Part shown: positions 1-9,531 of the stretch, in pieces
Layout of the letters: each line of letters opens with the position of its first letter
Position numbering within the stretch: position 1 is the stretch's first letter
Origin: Reyranella sp.
GTDB lineage: Bacteria > Pseudomonadota > Alphaproteobacteria > Reyranellales > Reyranellaceae
Assembly (NCBI RefSeq): GCF_004297265.1
Contig: NZ_SCUT01000040.1
Location: forward strand, 124,001 to 188,000
Reading direction: 5' to 3'
Length of the DNA: 64,000 bases
Program-made: the position numbers and the translations under genes
Notes under the pieces: generated by a model
The model's database searches: none
Seen by the model: the letters and a program-made list of their open reading frames with translations, nothing else
What the model was told of the DNA's origin: nothing

Positions 1-1359
1 ATCGCGCACCATCTCCACCCCTACACCAACTTCAAGAAGCACGAGCAGACCGGTCCCCTGACCATCGTGCGCGGCCGCGGCGTGTACGTCATGGACGACG
101 ACGGCAAGGAATATATCGAGGGCATGGCCGGCCTCTGGTCGGCCGCGCTGGGCTTCAGCAACGAGCGGCTGGCAACCGTCGCCTACGAGCAGATGAAGCA
201 GCTGCCCTTCTACCACGCCTTCAACCAGCGCTCCCATGAGCCCGCGATCAACCTCGCGGAGAAGCTGAAGTCGATGGCGCCGGTCGAGATGTCGAAGGTG
301 TTCTTCGCCAACTCCGGCTCCGAGGCCAACGACACCGTCGTGAAGATGGTGTGGTACATGAACAATGCGCTGGGCCGTCCGCAGAAGAAGAAGATCGTCT
401 CGCGCACCAAGGGCTATCACGGCGTCACCGTGGCCTCCGCGAGCCTGACCGGCCTGCCGGCCAACCATCGTTCGTTCGACCTGCCGATCCAGGGCGTGCT
501 GCACACGACCTGCCCGCACTTCTACCGCTTCGGCGCCGAGGGCGAGACGGAGGAGCAGTTCGCCACGCGCTGCGCGGAGGAGCTCGAGGCGCTGATCATC
601 AAGGAAGGCGGCGCCGAGCAGGTCGCCGCGATGATCTGCGAGCCGGTGATGGGCGCCGGCGGCGTTATCGTGCCGCCCAAGGGTTACTATGAGAAGATCC
701 AGGCAGTCTGCACCAAGTACGACATGCTGTTCGTCGCCGACGAAGTGATCTGCGGCTTCGGGCGCACCGGCAACGTCTGGGGCAGCCAGACGATGAACAT
801 CAAGCCCGACATCCTGACCTGCGCCAAGGCGCTGTCGGCGTCGTTCCTGCCGATCTCGGCGGTGATGGTGAACGAGAAGGTCTACCAGGCGCTGATGAGC
901 GAGAGCGACAAGATCGGCACCTGGGGCCACGGCTTCACCTACTCCGGCCATCCGGTCGCCGCCGCCGTCGCACTCGAGGCGCAGAAGATCTACGACGAGA
1001 CCGACCTGTTCGGTCACGCCAAGCGCATGAGCCCGATCTTCCAGAAGCACATCCAGTCGTTCGCCGATCATCCGCTGGTCGGCGAGGCGATGGGCATCGG
1101 CATGGTGGGCGCCCTAGAGATCGTCGCCGACAAGAAGACCAAGACGCCGTTCGACCTCGTCGCGGTCGGCGCGGGCCTGCGCGTCTACAACCACGCCGTG
1201 GCGCGCGGCCTGTTCATCCGCAACATGGGCGACCGCGTCGCGATCTGCCCGCCGCTGGTCATCAACGAGGCCGAGCTCGGCGACCTGTTCGGCCGCCTGC
1301 GCCAGGCGTTCGACGCCGCCCTGGCCGACCTCAAGTCGGAAGGCCTGTTCAAGGGCTGA
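1..1359 (+). CDS. Class III (omega) aminotransferase, 5' end missing
   Basis: The frame is open from the first base of the window (reading IAHHLHPYTNF...), so the true start lies upstream; the GTG at 67 is internal. The product is a fold-type I PLP enzyme of the class III family that moves an amino group from an omega-amino acid or diamine to pyruvate or another keto acid. Visible marks are the N-terminal GMAGLW segment, the SGSEANDT cofactor-phosphate motif, the FVADEVICGFGRTG stretch with the PLP-binding Asp, and the Schiff-base Lys in TCAKALS (bases 826-828). A small membrane-protein gene follows two bases after the stop. The closest relatives by motif are pyruvate-dependent omega-aminotransferases. 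The substrate cannot be read from the sequence. Confidence 0.9.
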   Translation: MAHHLHPYTNFKKHEQTGPLTIVRGRGVYVMDDDGKEYIEGMAGLWSAALGFSNERLATVAYEQMKQLPFYHAFNQRSHEPAINLAEKLKSMAPVEMSKVFFANSGSEANDTVVKMVWYMNNALGRPQKKKIVSRTKGYHGVTVASASLTGLPANHRSFDLPIQGVLHTTCPHFYRFGAEGETEEQFATRCAEELEALIIKEGGAEQVAAMICEPVMGAGGVIVPPKGYYEKIQAVCTKYDMLFVADEVICGFGRTGNVWGSQTMNIKPDILTCAKALSASFLPISAVMVNEKVYQALMSESDKIGTWGHGFTYSGHPVAAAVALEAQKIYDETDLFGHAKRMSPIFQKHIQSFADHPLVGEAMGIGMVGALEIVADKKTKTPFDLVAVGAGLRVYNHAVARGLFIRNMGDRVAICPPLVINEAELGDLFGRLRQAFDAALADLKSEGLFKG

Positions 1360-1361
1360 CC

Positions 1362-1715
1362 ATGAGCGCCGGTTCCGAGGGCGGCGGCGCGACGGCCGTT
1401 CGCACGCCGCCCTTCGGGACGGGCCAGCGCATTCGCACCCGCGCAATCTGGGCGGTGTCCCTGTTCACCGCCGCGATCCCACCGGCCGTCGTGGGCCTCG
1501 GCATCTCGACGGCCACCGACGACCAGGTGAATGTCGCCCTGCCCCTCGCCCTCCTGTTCTGGGCACTGGGGTTTCTGTTTGCTCTGTGGGCTGCCGTACC
1601 GACGCTGCGGCACTGGGACGGGCTGCCGGCGCAGACGCGCTGGCTGGGCGCCCTTCCTCTTCTCTCGGTCTCGCTTTTCCTCAGCCTCGCGCTCCTCGTT
1701 CCGCTGCTGCGCTGA
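1362..1715 (+). CDS. Small predicted membrane protein, unknown function
   Basis: A 117-residue protein starting at an ATG two bases after the aminotransferase stop, so it is probably translationally coupled. After a Gly/Thr-rich cytoplasmic start it has three hydrophobic segments (about residues 27-50, 58-78 and 92-116), ending LLVPLLR. I recognise no family. Its last five codons and its stop are repeated immediately downstream as an 18-bp tandem duplication. The close spacing and the clean hydrophobic pattern support a real gene, but nothing indicates function. Confidence 0.6.
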   Translation: MSAGSEGGGATAVRTPPFGTGQRIRTRAIWAVSLFTAAIPPAVVGLGISTATDDQVNVALPLALLFWALGFLFALWAAVPTLRHWDGLPAQTRWLGALPLLSVSLFLSLALLVPLLR

Positions 1716-1733
1716 GTTCCGCTGCTGCGCTGA
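1698..1733 (+). repeat. 18-bp perfect tandem duplication over a stop codon
   Basis: The unit GTTCCGCTGCTGCGCTGA occurs at 1698-1715 and again at 1716-1733 without a gap. The first copy encodes the last residues (VPLLR) and stop of the small membrane protein. The second repeats the same codons and stop just outside the gene. Confidence 0.95.
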
Positions 1734-1756
1734 CGGTCACTGCGAACCGTTCTCGT

Positions 1757-1770
1757 TTGACGCACGTCAA
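1757..1770. promoter_or_regulatory. FNR/FixK-type palindrome upstream of hemA
   Basis: TTGACGCACGTCAA is a perfect inverted repeat with five-base arms (TTGAC/GTCAA) and a four-base spacer. It matches the TTGAY-N4-RTCAA form of sites bound by Crp/Fnr-family regulators such as FnrL and FixK. It lies 69 bp before the hemA start in a 123-bp intergenic stretch. hemA is a known FnrL or FixK target in several alphaproteobacteria, which makes the location meaningful. Binding here is inferred from the pattern only. Confidence 0.6.
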
Positions 1771-1838
1771 CGCGACCAATTGTGGCTGCGGGCAAAAGCG
1801 CCTTGCGCCTAGAATGAGTGCGCGGGAGACACCAGCCC

Positions 1839-3062
1839 ATGGACTACGAAGCCTTCTTCAACGGCCATCTGGGCCGCCTTCGCGACGAGGGACGCTATCG
1901 CGTCTTCGCCGAACTGGAACGCATCGTCGGTGCCTTCCCGCGCGCCCGCCTCCATCGCGAGGGCGAATCCCCGCGTGACGTCACGGTCTGGTGCAGCAAC
2001 GACTATCTCGCCATGGGCCAGCATCCCGCGGTAGTCGAGGCCATGCAGGCCGCGATCGGCGCGCAGGGCTCCGGCGCCGGCGGCACGCGCAACATCTCCG
2101 GCACCAACACGCTGCACGCCGCGCTTGAGCGCGAGCTTGCCGACCTTCATGGCAAGGAAGCCGCCCTCGTCTTCACCTCGGGCTATGTCGCCAACGAGAC
2201 GACCCTGCAGACGCTGGGCGCACTACTGCCGGGCTGCGAACTCTATTCCGACGCCTTCAACCACGCCTCGATGATCGCTGGCATCCGCCATTCCGGCGCC
2301 ACGCGCCGCATCTTCCGGCACAACGATCCGCGCCATCTCGAGGAGCTTCTCTCTGCCGCGGATCCTGCGACCCCCAAGATCGTGGCCTTCGAATCGGTCT
2401 ACTCGATGGACGGTGACGTGTCGCCGATCGGCGAGATCTGCGACGTCGCCCATCGCCATGGCGCCCTCACCTATCTCGACGAAGTCCATGCCGTCGGCAT
2501 GTACGGTGCGCGCGGTGCGGGTGTCGCCGAGCGCGACGGCGTGCTCGACAAGGTCGACATCGTCCAGGCGACGCTGGCCAAGGCGTTCGGCGTGGTCGGC
2601 GGCTACATCGCCTCGACGGCGGCCACGGTCGACTTCGTGCGCTCCTGCGGTTCGGGCTTCATCTTCACGACCTCGCTGCCGCCCGCGATCGCCGCTGCGG
2701 CACTGGCCAGCGTGCGCCTCGTGAGCGGCCAGCCGGAACTACGCGCCCGCCACCAGGAGCGCGCCGCGACGTTGAAGCGCCGCCTCGCCGCCGCCGGCCT
2801 CCCGGTGATGCCTTCGACCACGCACATCGTGCCGGTATTCGTGGGCGATGCCGCGCTGTGCAAGCAGGCGAGCGACCTGCTGCTCGACCGGCACTCGATC
2901 TACGTCCAGCCGATCAACTATCCCACCGTGCCACGCGGCACCGAGCGCCTGCGCCTCACGCCGACGCCGATGCATGGCGACGACGACATGACCCGCCTCG
3001 TCGTGGCCCTGCAGGATGTGTGGCAGACACTGGGTCTCGGCTCGCGCGCCGCGGCCGAGTAG
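1839..3062 (+). CDS. hemA: 5-aminolevulinate synthase
   Basis: Condenses succinyl-CoA and glycine to 5-aminolevulinate, the first step of the C4 haem pathway. The ATG at 1839 gives MDYEAFFNGHL, the usual alphaproteobacterial N-terminus, with GGGAG 10 bp upstream; an in-frame GTG at 1818 would only add seven unrelated residues. The 407-residue alpha-oxoamine synthase shows VWCSNDYL, the HASMIAGIRHS segment, the LDEVHAVGMYG motif with the PLP Asp, and the Schiff-base Lys at residue 248 in TLAKAFGVVGGY, the position known for Rhodobacter HemA. An FNR/FixK-like palindrome lies upstream. The gene is convergent with the following MFS gene, the two stops being only four bases apart. Confidence 0.97.
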   Translation: MDYEAFFNGHLGRLRDEGRYRVFAELERIVGAFPRARLHREGESPRDVTVWCSNDYLAMGQHPAVVEAMQAAIGAQGSGAGGTRNISGTNTLHAALERELADLHGKEAALVFTSGYVANETTLQTLGALLPGCELYSDAFNHASMIAGIRHSGATRRIFRHNDPRHLEELLSAADPATPKIVAFESVYSMDGDVSPIGEICDVAHRHGALTYLDEVHAVGMYGARGAGVAERDGVLDKVDIVQATLAKAFGVVGGYIASTAATVDFVRSCGSGFIFTTSLPPAIAAAALASVRLVSGQPELRARHQERAATLKRRLAAAGLPVMPSTTHIVPVFVGDAALCKQASDLLLDRHSIYVQPINYPTVPRGTERLRLTPTPMHGDDDMTRLVVALQDVWQTLGLGSRAAAE

Positions 3063-3066
3063 GTCG

Positions 3067-4281
3067 CTACTCCACCGTCCGCATCGACCACAGGCGCGAG
3101 CGCAGCAGGACGATCGCGATCATCAGCAGCATCGCGATCGCGGGGATCAGCAGCGCGGCCTTGAGGCCCCAGATCGAGCAGATCGTGCCGGTCAGGAAGG
3201 CACCGATCGGGCCGCCGCCGCTCAGGCCCAATTGGAACAGCGACATCAGCCGCGCGCGGTGGGTGGCCGGCGCCACGATCTGCACCACCGTGCGGCTCTG
3301 GGTCATGGTGATGCCGGCGCCCAGGCCCCAGACGAAGATCAGCGCGAGGAACACCGGAAACGGCGGCAGCTGCGCCAGCGACAACAGCACCATGGCGCCG
3401 ACCAGAATCGCGGTGCCGATCAGCCGTCCCCTCAAGGTCAGCCGCCGCGCGAGGCCGACCAGCGACATGCTGGCCACGATGGTCGCGGCCCAGAAGGCCA
3501 GGTTCATGTAGGAGAGTTCGAGGGCGCCGCCGGCATAGTGGTCGCGGATCGCCAGCGGCAGCACCGCCATGAACGGCCCGACATAGAAGACGCCGACGCC
3601 GAAGTTCAGCAGCAGGACCGGCCAGATCTGGTCCGACTTCGCGGCAGCCGACACGCCCTCGCCGACGCTGCGCCAGAATCCCGGATGCTCGGTCTTGGGA
3701 TGGGCGGGCGGATCGGGCAGCCGTCGCACGAAGATGCAGCCCGCCAGCACCATGCCGGAATGCAGCAGCAGAAGCGGCAGCGCGCCGAACCGGTCGGCCA
3801 TCGAGGCGCAGGCGATGCCCAGCAGCTGGCCGCCGAACTGCAGGGCCGTCGCCAGTGCGACCGCCCTGGGCAGGCCGCCCTTGGGCGCCACGACCGGTAG
3901 CAGGGCATCGCGTGTCGGAATCGCGAAGGCGCCAATGGCACCAGCCGCGACGCCATAGGCGATCAAGAGCGGGTAGCTCAGCCCGCCCGACCACAGGACC
4001 AGCGCCAGCGCGAGCGGCGGCAGGGCGTAGACCAGATGGTAGCGAAGCAGCAGCGCACGGGCGTTGCCGCGATCGGCGACCAGTCCGCCCAACGGCAGGA
4101 ACAGCAGCGACGGCGCCATCACGGCCGCCTGCGCAACGCCCACGGCAAAGGCGTCCATATGCAGCACCACGGCCACCAGCCATGGGAACAGCACCATCTG
4201 GATGCCGAGGGGCACGAACCAGCTGCCGAGCCCCGCCAGATAGGCCGGGAAAGCGTTCACAGGGGTCTTGCCTTGCTCCAA
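3067..4281 (-). CDS. MFS transporter, EntS-like
   Basis: An integral inner-membrane protein of about 400 residues with some 12 hydrophobic segments and the MFS loop 2-3 motif GGLVADRGNARALL near residue 65. The halves are separated by a cytoplasmic loop near residue 195 (RRLPDPPAHPKTEHPG). This layout resembles the enterobactin-exporter-like MFS branch, which usually effluxes small molecules; the substrate is unknown. The longest frame begins at a TTG (4281), while a GTG at 4260 (NAFPAYLAGLGSWF) is an equally good start, so the first seven residues are uncertain. It is divergent from the small gene at 4350. Confidence 0.85.
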   Translation of the reverse strand: MEQGKTPVNAFPAYLAGLGSWFVPLGIQMVLFPWLVAVVLHMDAFAVGVAQAAVMAPSLLFLPLGGLVADRGNARALLLRYHLVYALPPLALALVLWSGGLSYPLLIAYGVAAGAIGAFAIPTRDALLPVVAPKGGLPRAVALATALQFGGQLLGIACASMADRFGALPLLLLHSGMVLAGCIFVRRLPDPPAHPKTEHPGFWRSVGEGVSAAAKSDQIWPVLLLNFGVGVFYVGPFMAVLPLAIRDHYAGGALELSYMNLAFWAATIVASMSLVGLARRLTLRGRLIGTAILVGAMVLLSLAQLPPFPVFLALIFVWGLGAGITMTQSRTVVQIVAPATHRARLMSLFQLGLSGGGPIGAFLTGTICSIWGLKAALLIPAIAMLLMIAIVLLRSRLWSMRTVE

Positions 4282-4349
4282 GGCACATCCATCTATATCT
4301 TAAGCACTTAGTGCCCGTTGCTCATGCAATAGTCAAAGGCGCAAAGCCC

Positions 4350-4757
4350 GTGTCGACCTTCAATCGCAACACCCTGGTCAAGGTCCTCGAGATCCTCGAC
4401 AGCAGCCACGCCCAGGAAGCGCTGGCGGCCGCCAAGCTCGCCTCGGCGATGGTGCGCGAAGCCGGCCTCACCTGGGATCAGGTCATCGATGACGCTGTCC
4501 TGCCCCGCGTCGCCGTGCCCTCACCCGGCCAGGAAACCGTCCCTGCCCGCTCGCCCGGCGCCGGTCCCTTCGGCTACCGCCGCGAGCGCGAACTGTCGCC
4601 ACACGAGCAGTTCTTCATGGTGCTGCTGAGCCCGCGCACGCCGGTCGACATCAAGCGCAAGCTGCGCGCTTGGGAAGGCCGGGTCCTCGACGGCGAGATC
4701 ACGCCGCAGGAAAGCGCCGACCTCCAGTTCATGTACCAGAGTTTCGTGGTCGGCTGA
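4350..4757 (+). CDS. Conserved-looking hypothetical protein
   Basis: A 135-residue soluble protein. I start it at the GTG at 4350, with AAAGG 10 bp upstream, because the long open frame further upstream is antisense to the MFS gene. The N-terminal 45 residues (VKVLEILDSSHAQEALAAAKLASAMVREAGL, shown here only as VKVLEILDSSHAQEAL and onward) look like the Ala-rich helix repeat of DUF2786-type proteins. A Pro/Gly-rich linker and a helical C-terminus (LSPHEQFFMVLL, then a WEGRVLDGEITPQE turn) follow. No catalytic motif is seen. The stop is four bases from the convergent GST stop. Function unknown. Confidence 0.6.
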   Translation: MSTFNRNTLVKVLEILDSSHAQEALAAAKLASAMVREAGLTWDQVIDDAVLPRVAVPSPGQETVPARSPGAGPFGYRRERELSPHEQFFMVLLSPRTPVDIKRKLRAWEGRVLDGEITPQESADLQFMYQSFVVG

Positions 4758-4761
4758 CGAA

Positions 4762-5391
4762 TCAGGCGGCGAGCAGGACGCTCTGCTCACGCTCCAGCAC
4801 ACGCTTCACGGCGGGCCTCGCCAGCATGCGGTCCTTCCATGCCGTGTAGTTCGCGAGTTCCGCGACCGGCAGGCCGATACGCTTGCCCCAGCCGTAGAAG
4901 ACCAGCGCGTAGCCGTCGACCACCGAGAATTCGTCGCCCAGGATCCACGTCTTGTCCGCCAGGAGACCGTCGATCTCCTTGAGGTTGGCGTGGAAGTTCT
5001 CGCGACCGACGGTCTTCAGATGATCGAACACGGCGGTGTCCGTGGCAAAGCGCTCGGGACGGCCGATATGGGTGAAGTTCGGGTGTACGGCGTTGGAGAA
5101 CCAGGCCATCAGCGAGATCGCGCGGGCGCGGGCCACGGGATCCTTCGGCATCAGGTGCGGCGCGTATTTCGTGGCGATGTAGTCGAGGATCGCCGTGTTC
5201 TCGACGATCGTCCCCCCGTCCACGACCAGCGCCGGCACGCGTCCGCGCGGATTGACCTTCAGATACTCCGGCGTGCGCTGCTCGCTCTTGGCGAAGGACA
5301 GAGCCTGCGAGTCATACTTCGCCCCGCTCTCCTCGAGACCGATGTGCGAAGCCGTCGAGCAGGCGCCCGGTGCGTAGTAGAGCTTGAGCAT
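4762..5391 (-). CDS. Glutathione S-transferase family protein
   Basis: A cytosolic protein of 209 residues with the N-terminal thioredoxin-like GST domain (MLKLYYAPGACSTASHIGLEE, of which YYAPGACS is the beta-class-like active-site start), the cis-Pro motif GRVPALV near residue 53 and the ENTAILDYIA glutathione-binding segment near 66. An alpha-helical C-terminal domain carries the ILGDEFSVVDGY N-capping motif. The ATG at 5391 fits the family and has GAGG seven bases upstream. The gene follows nicotinate phosphoribosyltransferase by 16 bp on the same strand, so they may share a transcript. Substrate unknown. Confidence 0.92.
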   Translation of the reverse strand: MLKLYYAPGACSTASHIGLEESGAKYDSQALSFAKSEQRTPEYLKVNPRGRVPALVVDGGTIVENTAILDYIATKYAPHLMPKDPVARARAISLMAWFSNAVHPNFTHIGRPERFATDTAVFDHLKTVGRENFHANLKEIDGLLADKTWILGDEFSVVDGYALVFYGWGKRIGLPVAELANYTAWKDRMLARPAVKRVLEREQSVLLAA

Positions 5392-5407
5392 CTTGACCTC
5401 GGGAAGG

Positions 5408-6556
5408 TTAGAGCGGCCTGGCCGCATCGGCCGGGCGGTTACGGTGCAGGAATTCGCGGCCGATCTTCACCCGCTTCTCGCCGTCGTACTCGACGATGTC
5501 GGCGGTGGCGTAGGTTTCGGACCAGTTGGACGGCAGGAACGAGCCCGAGCCCACCACGTCGATCGGCGCCTTGGCCTCGGCCATGACGCGGCACTTGGCG
5601 GGACCGAATCCGGAAGACGCCACGATCTTCACCTTGTCGAAACCGTTGCGGTCGAGCTCGGCCCGCAGGTGGAAGATCGCCGCGGCCGAGACGCCGGTGC
5701 CGACGAGGTAGCGCAGCTCCTCCTCGCTCCGATAGCCGCGGATCGACTCCGGGGAGAAACGCTCGAGCACGGCATATGACGATGCCGGGTCGAGCCCCTC
5801 GACATACCGGCCACCGGTCGTATCGAGGCGCAGCGACAGGTTCCCCTGGGCGGCGAGTTCGGGAAAGCGCCGGCAGACTTCGAGCGAGTCGGAAATCTCG
5901 CGCGCGAAATAGTCGACCAGGACCGTCATGCCTTCGGTCGGGAAGGTCTCGTGGAACATCTCGGCGGCGCGCAAGGTCGAGCCGGCATAGCCGATCAGGG
6001 CGTGCGGCATGGTGCCGAGGCCGTACTCGCGGCCAAAGTAATGGGCCGTGGCGTGGGTGGCGTTGCCGATGAAGCCGACGGCACCGACCTTGCGCTTGGC
6101 GCGGGCCGAGCCCACCGAGGCGGCATAGGCCATCATCTCGGCCATCTCCCGGCCCGCGCAGTGGCGGGCGTCCATGGCGAGGAAGGCCGACTTCGGCATG
6201 TCCGCGCACATGGTCCAGGCGTTGTAGGCCGCCACGCAGGCGGGGCCGAGCTTCTGCAGGAAGATCGTCTCGAGGTCGACCAGATGGAAGAAGGAGCCGG
6301 TGATGTACATCATCGGTTCGCCGGCGCCGACCCACTTGCCCTCGCGATAGCGCATGTCGAGTTCGACCGCGGTGTTGCGGGCACGGCCGGTCTCCTCCAG
6401 CCATTCCAGCGCGAGCCGCGGCGCGAACACCACCGGCCGCCGCATGAAGATCGCGTAGGTGACCGTACAGTCGCCGAACTTGCCGATCACCTGCTTCGAG
6501 CGATTGAAGTAGTGATCGGTGTAGCGTTCGATCTCGCCATTCTCAGGATGCGTCAT
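5408..6556 (-). CDS. pncB: Nicotinate phosphoribosyltransferase
   Basis: Converts nicotinate and PRPP to nicotinate mononucleotide in NAD salvage. The 382-residue protein opens with YTDHYFNRSKQVI, the family N-terminus, and contains MDARHCAGREMAEMMAYAA (residues about 128-146) and the phosphate-binding GFIGNATHATAH. The C-terminal barrel segments are LRLDTTGGRYVEG, VKIVASSGF and IDVVGSGSFLP. It is about as long as the short bacterial form. Start ATG 6556 has GGGGAGG just upstream. It precedes the GST gene on the same strand. The symbol is given at family level, since distant NAPRT paralogues exist. Confidence 0.9.
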   Translation of the reverse strand: MTHPENGEIERYTDHYFNRSKQVIGKFGDCTVTYAIFMRRPVVFAPRLALEWLEETGRARNTAVELDMRYREGKWVGAGEPMMYITGSFFHLVDLETIFLQKLGPACVAAYNAWTMCADMPKSAFLAMDARHCAGREMAEMMAYAASVGSARAKRKVGAVGFIGNATHATAHYFGREYGLGTMPHALIGYAGSTLRAAEMFHETFPTEGMTVLVDYFAREISDSLEVCRRFPELAAQGNLSLRLDTTGGRYVEGLDPASSYAVLERFSPESIRGYRSEEELRYLVGTGVSAAAIFHLRAELDRNGFDKVKIVASSGFGPAKCRVMAEAKAPIDVVGSGSFLPSNWSETYATADIVEYDGEKRVKIGREFLHRNRPADAARPL

Positions 6557-6595
6557 GGCCCTCCCCGGGCTCTCGCGCCAAGCCTCGGACGTCGC

Positions 6596-8041
6596 TCAGA
6601 CGGCCGGGCGGGCCCTTGCGACGGACAGGCGCTCCGCCTTGAGCTGCTCGGCGAGCAGGAATGCGAGTTCGAGCGCCTGGCTGGCGTTCAGCCTGGGATC
6701 GACCAGCGTCTCGTAGCGCTCGTTGAGATTGTCGACCGTGATGTCGGTCGAGCCGCCGATGCACTCCGTGACTTCCTGGCCGGTCATCTCGAAGTGCACG
6801 CCGCCGGGATGGGTGCCCTCGGCGCGGTGCACCGCGAAGAACTCCTTCACCTCGCGCAGGATCGCGTCGAAGGGGCGGGTCTTGCGGCCGTTCGAGGCCG
6901 TGACCGTGTTGCCGTGCATGGGATCGCACGACCACACGACCGTGCGGCCCTCGCGCTTCAGCGTACGGACGAGCGCCGGCAGCTTGTCGGCCACCTTGTC
7001 GGCCCCCATGCGCGCGATGATCACGATGCGGCCCGCCTCGTTCGAAGGGTTCAGCGTGTCGATCAGGCGGAGCAGATCATCGGTCGGAAGCGTCGGACCG
7101 GCCTTGAAGCCGATCGGGTTGCGGACGCCGCGCAGGAACTCGACATGGGCGCCGTCGGGCTGGCGCGTGCGGTCGCCGATCCACAGCATGTGGGCCGAGC
7201 AGTCGTACCAGTCGCCGGACGTCGAGTCGACGCGGGTCAGCGCCTCCTCGTAGGGAAGCAGCAGGGCCTCGTGGCTGGTGAAGAAGTCGGTCTCGGCGAT
7301 CTGCGGCGTCGTCGCGGAGTTCAGGCCGCAGGCGGCCATGAAGTTCAGCGTCTCGTCGAGCCGGGCCGCGAGGTCCTCATAGCGGGCCGACGCGGGCGAG
7401 CTGCGCACGAAGTCGAGGTTCCAGCGGTTGACCTCGTGCAGGTCGGCATAGCCGCCCTGGGCGAAGGCGCGCAGCAGGTTCAGCGTGGCCGCCGACTGGT
7501 TGTAGGCCTGCACCATGCGCTCCGGATCCGGCATGCGCGCAGCGGCCGTGAACTCGATGCCGTTGACGTTGTCGCCTCGATAGGACGGCAGCTCGACGTC
7601 GCCGATCTTCTCGACGTTGGAGGAGCGCGGCTTGGCGAACTGTCCGGCGATGCGGCCAAGCTTCACCACCGGCATGCCGGCGCCATAGGTCAGCACGACC
7701 GCCATCTGCAGCAGCACGCGGAACGTGTCGCGGATATTGTTGGCGGTGAAGTCGACGAAGCTCTCGGCGCAGTCGCCGCCCTGCAGCAGGAAGGCCTCGC
7801 CGTTGGCGATCTTGGCCAGCGCCGTCTTGAGCTTGCGTGCCTCGCCGGCAAAGACCAGCGGCGGATAGCGGCGCAGGCGTGCCTCGGCGTTGGCCAGCGC
7901 GGCGGCGTCCGGATAGACCGGCATCTGCAGCGCCGGCCGGCTGCGCCAGCTGGTCGGGGACCAATTGGCGGCGCTCGACGTGCGGGACTGGCCTTTCGCG
8001 GTTCGCGAATCGGCCCTGGACTGGCCCTGGATCGCGGTCAT
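6596..8041 (-). CDS. aroG: 3-deoxy-7-phosphoheptulonate synthase, class II
   Basis: First enzyme of the shikimate pathway, joining phosphoenolpyruvate and erythrose 4-phosphate. The 481-residue protein is the plant/actinobacterial-like class II form. It has [19 protein letters not shown] at the start, [11 protein letters not shown] (metal and PEP site), [21 protein letters not shown], the GVRNPIGFK segment, [18 protein letters not shown] and [15 protein letters not shown] strong GGAGGA precedes the ATG at 8041. The N-terminal 25 residues are Ser/Arg-rich and probably disordered. The next upstream gene on the strand is gor, 95 bp away. Confidence 0.95.
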   Translation of the reverse strand: MTAIQGQSRADSRTAKGQSRTSSAANWSPTSWRSRPALQMPVYPDAAALANAEARLRRYPPLVFAGEARKLKTALAKIANGEAFLLQGGDCAESFVDFTANNIRDTFRVLLQMAVVLTYGAGMPVVKLGRIAGQFAKPRSSNVEKIGDVELPSYRGDNVNGIEFTAAARMPDPERMVQAYNQSAATLNLLRAFAQGGYADLHEVNRWNLDFVRSSPASARYEDLAARLDETLNFMAACGLNSATTPQIAETDFFTSHEALLLPYEEALTRVDSTSGDWYDCSAHMLWIGDRTRQPDGAHVEFLRGVRNPIGFKAGPTLPTDDLLRLIDTLNPSNEAGRIVIIARMGADKVADKLPALVRTLKREGRTVVWSCDPMHGNTVTASNGRKTRPFDAILREVKEFFAVHRAEGTHPGGVHFEMTGQEVTECIGGSTDITVDNLNERYETLVDPRLNASQALELAFLLAEQLKAERLSVARARPAV

Positions 8042-8136
8042 CGACTCCTCCTCGACCCGCAGGCCGAAGGGGCCGGCGGGGTGGGTGAACCTATACGTGC
8101 TGTGGATAAAAGGCCAGCCGGCAGCCCGGCCCCGTT

Positions 8137-9531
8137 CTACTCCGCGGCTGCCCGGGTCGGGGTCGAATCCGCCCGTGCCGTGCGCATGGTGACGAACTCC
8201 TCGCCGGCCGTCGGGTGGATACCCACGGTGGCGTCGAAATGGGCCTTGGTCGCGCCCGCCTTCATGGCCACGGCGAGTCCCTGGATCAGCTCGGCCGCGT
8301 CGTCACCCACCATGTGGATGCCGACGACCCGGTCGGTCGCGGCCTCGACGATCATCTTCATGAAAGTGCGCTGGTGGCGGCCGGAGACCGTGTACTTCAT
8401 GGGCCGGAACGCCGCCGTATAAATGCGCAATTCACCCAGCTGCAGCTTCGCCTGCTCCTCGGTCAGGCCGACATTGGCCATCTCGGGCTGGCAGAAGACC
8501 GCCGACGGCACGTCGTGGTGGTTGGCCTTGCGTGGCTTCCTGCCAAACTCCGTGTCGGCGAAGCAGTGGCCTTCCATCAGGGCGACGGGCGTCAGGTTGA
8601 TGCGATCGGTGACGTCGCCCACCGCCCAGATGTTGTCGGCGGTCGTTTTCGACCATTCGTCGACCGCTATGGCGCCCGCCTTGTTGAGCTGCACGCCCGC
8701 TTTCTCCAGCCCGATCCCGGACGTGTTGGGCGCGCGGCCAGTCGCGTACATCACGCAATCGGTCTCGAACATGCCGCCCATGGGCGTGTGGACCTCGAAC
8801 GGGCCGCCCTTGCCGTCTTCGCCCTTGGCGACGATCCGGGCGATCTCCATCTCGGTACGCATGCGAATGCCACTGTCCTTCAGGGCCTCGTGCACGAAGG
8901 TGCGGCATTCCTCGTCGAAGCCACGCAGGACGCGATCGCGCCGCAGCACGATGTCGACCTTGGCGCCGAGGCCGTGGAAGATGCCCGCGAATTCGACGGC
9001 GATGTAGCCCGCACCCACGATGGTTATGTGCTTGGGCAGCTCCGGCAGGTGGAACGCGTCGCTCGAGGTGATCGCCAGCTCGCAGCCCGGAATCGAGGGG
9101 ATCACCGGATGGCCGCCGGTTGCGATCAGGATCTTCTCGGCGGTGATCGTCTCCTCGCCCACCTGGATCGTGTGGCGGTCCATCAGACGGCCGCGCCCCA
9201 TGTGCAGCCTCACCCCTGCCCCTTCGAGCAGGCGCAGGTAGAGCGCGTTCAGCCGGTCGACTTCCTTGTTCACGTTGTCGCGCAACGTCGCCCAGGAATG
9301 CGTCGGCGGGGCCACGGTCCAGCCATAGGCCGCCGCGTCCTCGAACTCGTGCGCAAACTTGGAGCCGTACATCAGGAGCTTCTTCGGCACGCAGCCGCGG
9401 ATCACACAGGTGCCGCCGACGCGGTAATCCTCGCAGATTCCGACGCGCGCGCCATGGGTGGCCGCGATGCGCGAGGCGCGCACGCCGCCCGAGCCGGCGC
9501 CAATGACAAAAAGATCGTAATCATAGGCCAT
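8137..9531 (-). CDS. gor: Glutathione-disulfide reductase
   Basis: An NADPH-dependent flavoprotein that keeps glutathione reduced in the cytosol. The 464-residue protein has the FAD dinucleotide motif GAGSGG at residues 11-16, the redox-active disulfide Cys42/Cys47 in [13 protein letters not shown] and the NAD(P) motif GAGYIA near 174. It also has the second FAD motif WAVGDVT and the C-terminal [14 protein letters not shown] with the catalytic His. VPKKL after the second Cys and the absence of a C-terminal mercury or trypanothione extension favour glutathione reductase over related disulfide reductases. It is divergent from the EF-hand gene at 9670. Confidence 0.95.
   Translation of the reverse strand: MAYDYDLFVIGAGSGGVRASRIAATHGARVGICEDYRVGGTCVIRGCVPKKLLMYGSKFAHEFEDAAAYGWTVAPPTHSWATLRDNVNKEVDRLNALYLRLLEGAGVRLHMGRGRLMDRHTIQVGEETITAEKILIATGGHPVIPSIPGCELAITSSDAFHLPELPKHITIVGAGYIAVEFAGIFHGLGAKVDIVLRRDRVLRGFDEECRTFVHEALKDSGIRMRTEMEIARIVAKGEDGKGGPFEVHTPMGGMFETDCVMYATGRAPNTSGIGLEKAGVQLNKAGAIAVDEWSKTTADNIWAVGDVTDRINLTPVALMEGHCFADTEFGRKPRKANHHDVPSAVFCQPEMANVGLTEEQAKLQLGELRIYTAAFRPMKYTVSGRHQRTFMKMIVEAATDRVVGIHMVGDDAAELIQGLAVAMKAGATKAHFDATVGIHPTAGEEFVTMRTARADSTPTRAAAE

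Noticed and set aside
5951-8422. Open frame of 823 codons on the plus strand
   Set aside because: It is antisense to nicotinate phosphoribosyltransferase and DAHP synthase, both with clear family motifs. The translation is low-complexity, rich in Gly, Arg, Ala and His, as expected from the opposite strand of GC-rich genes.
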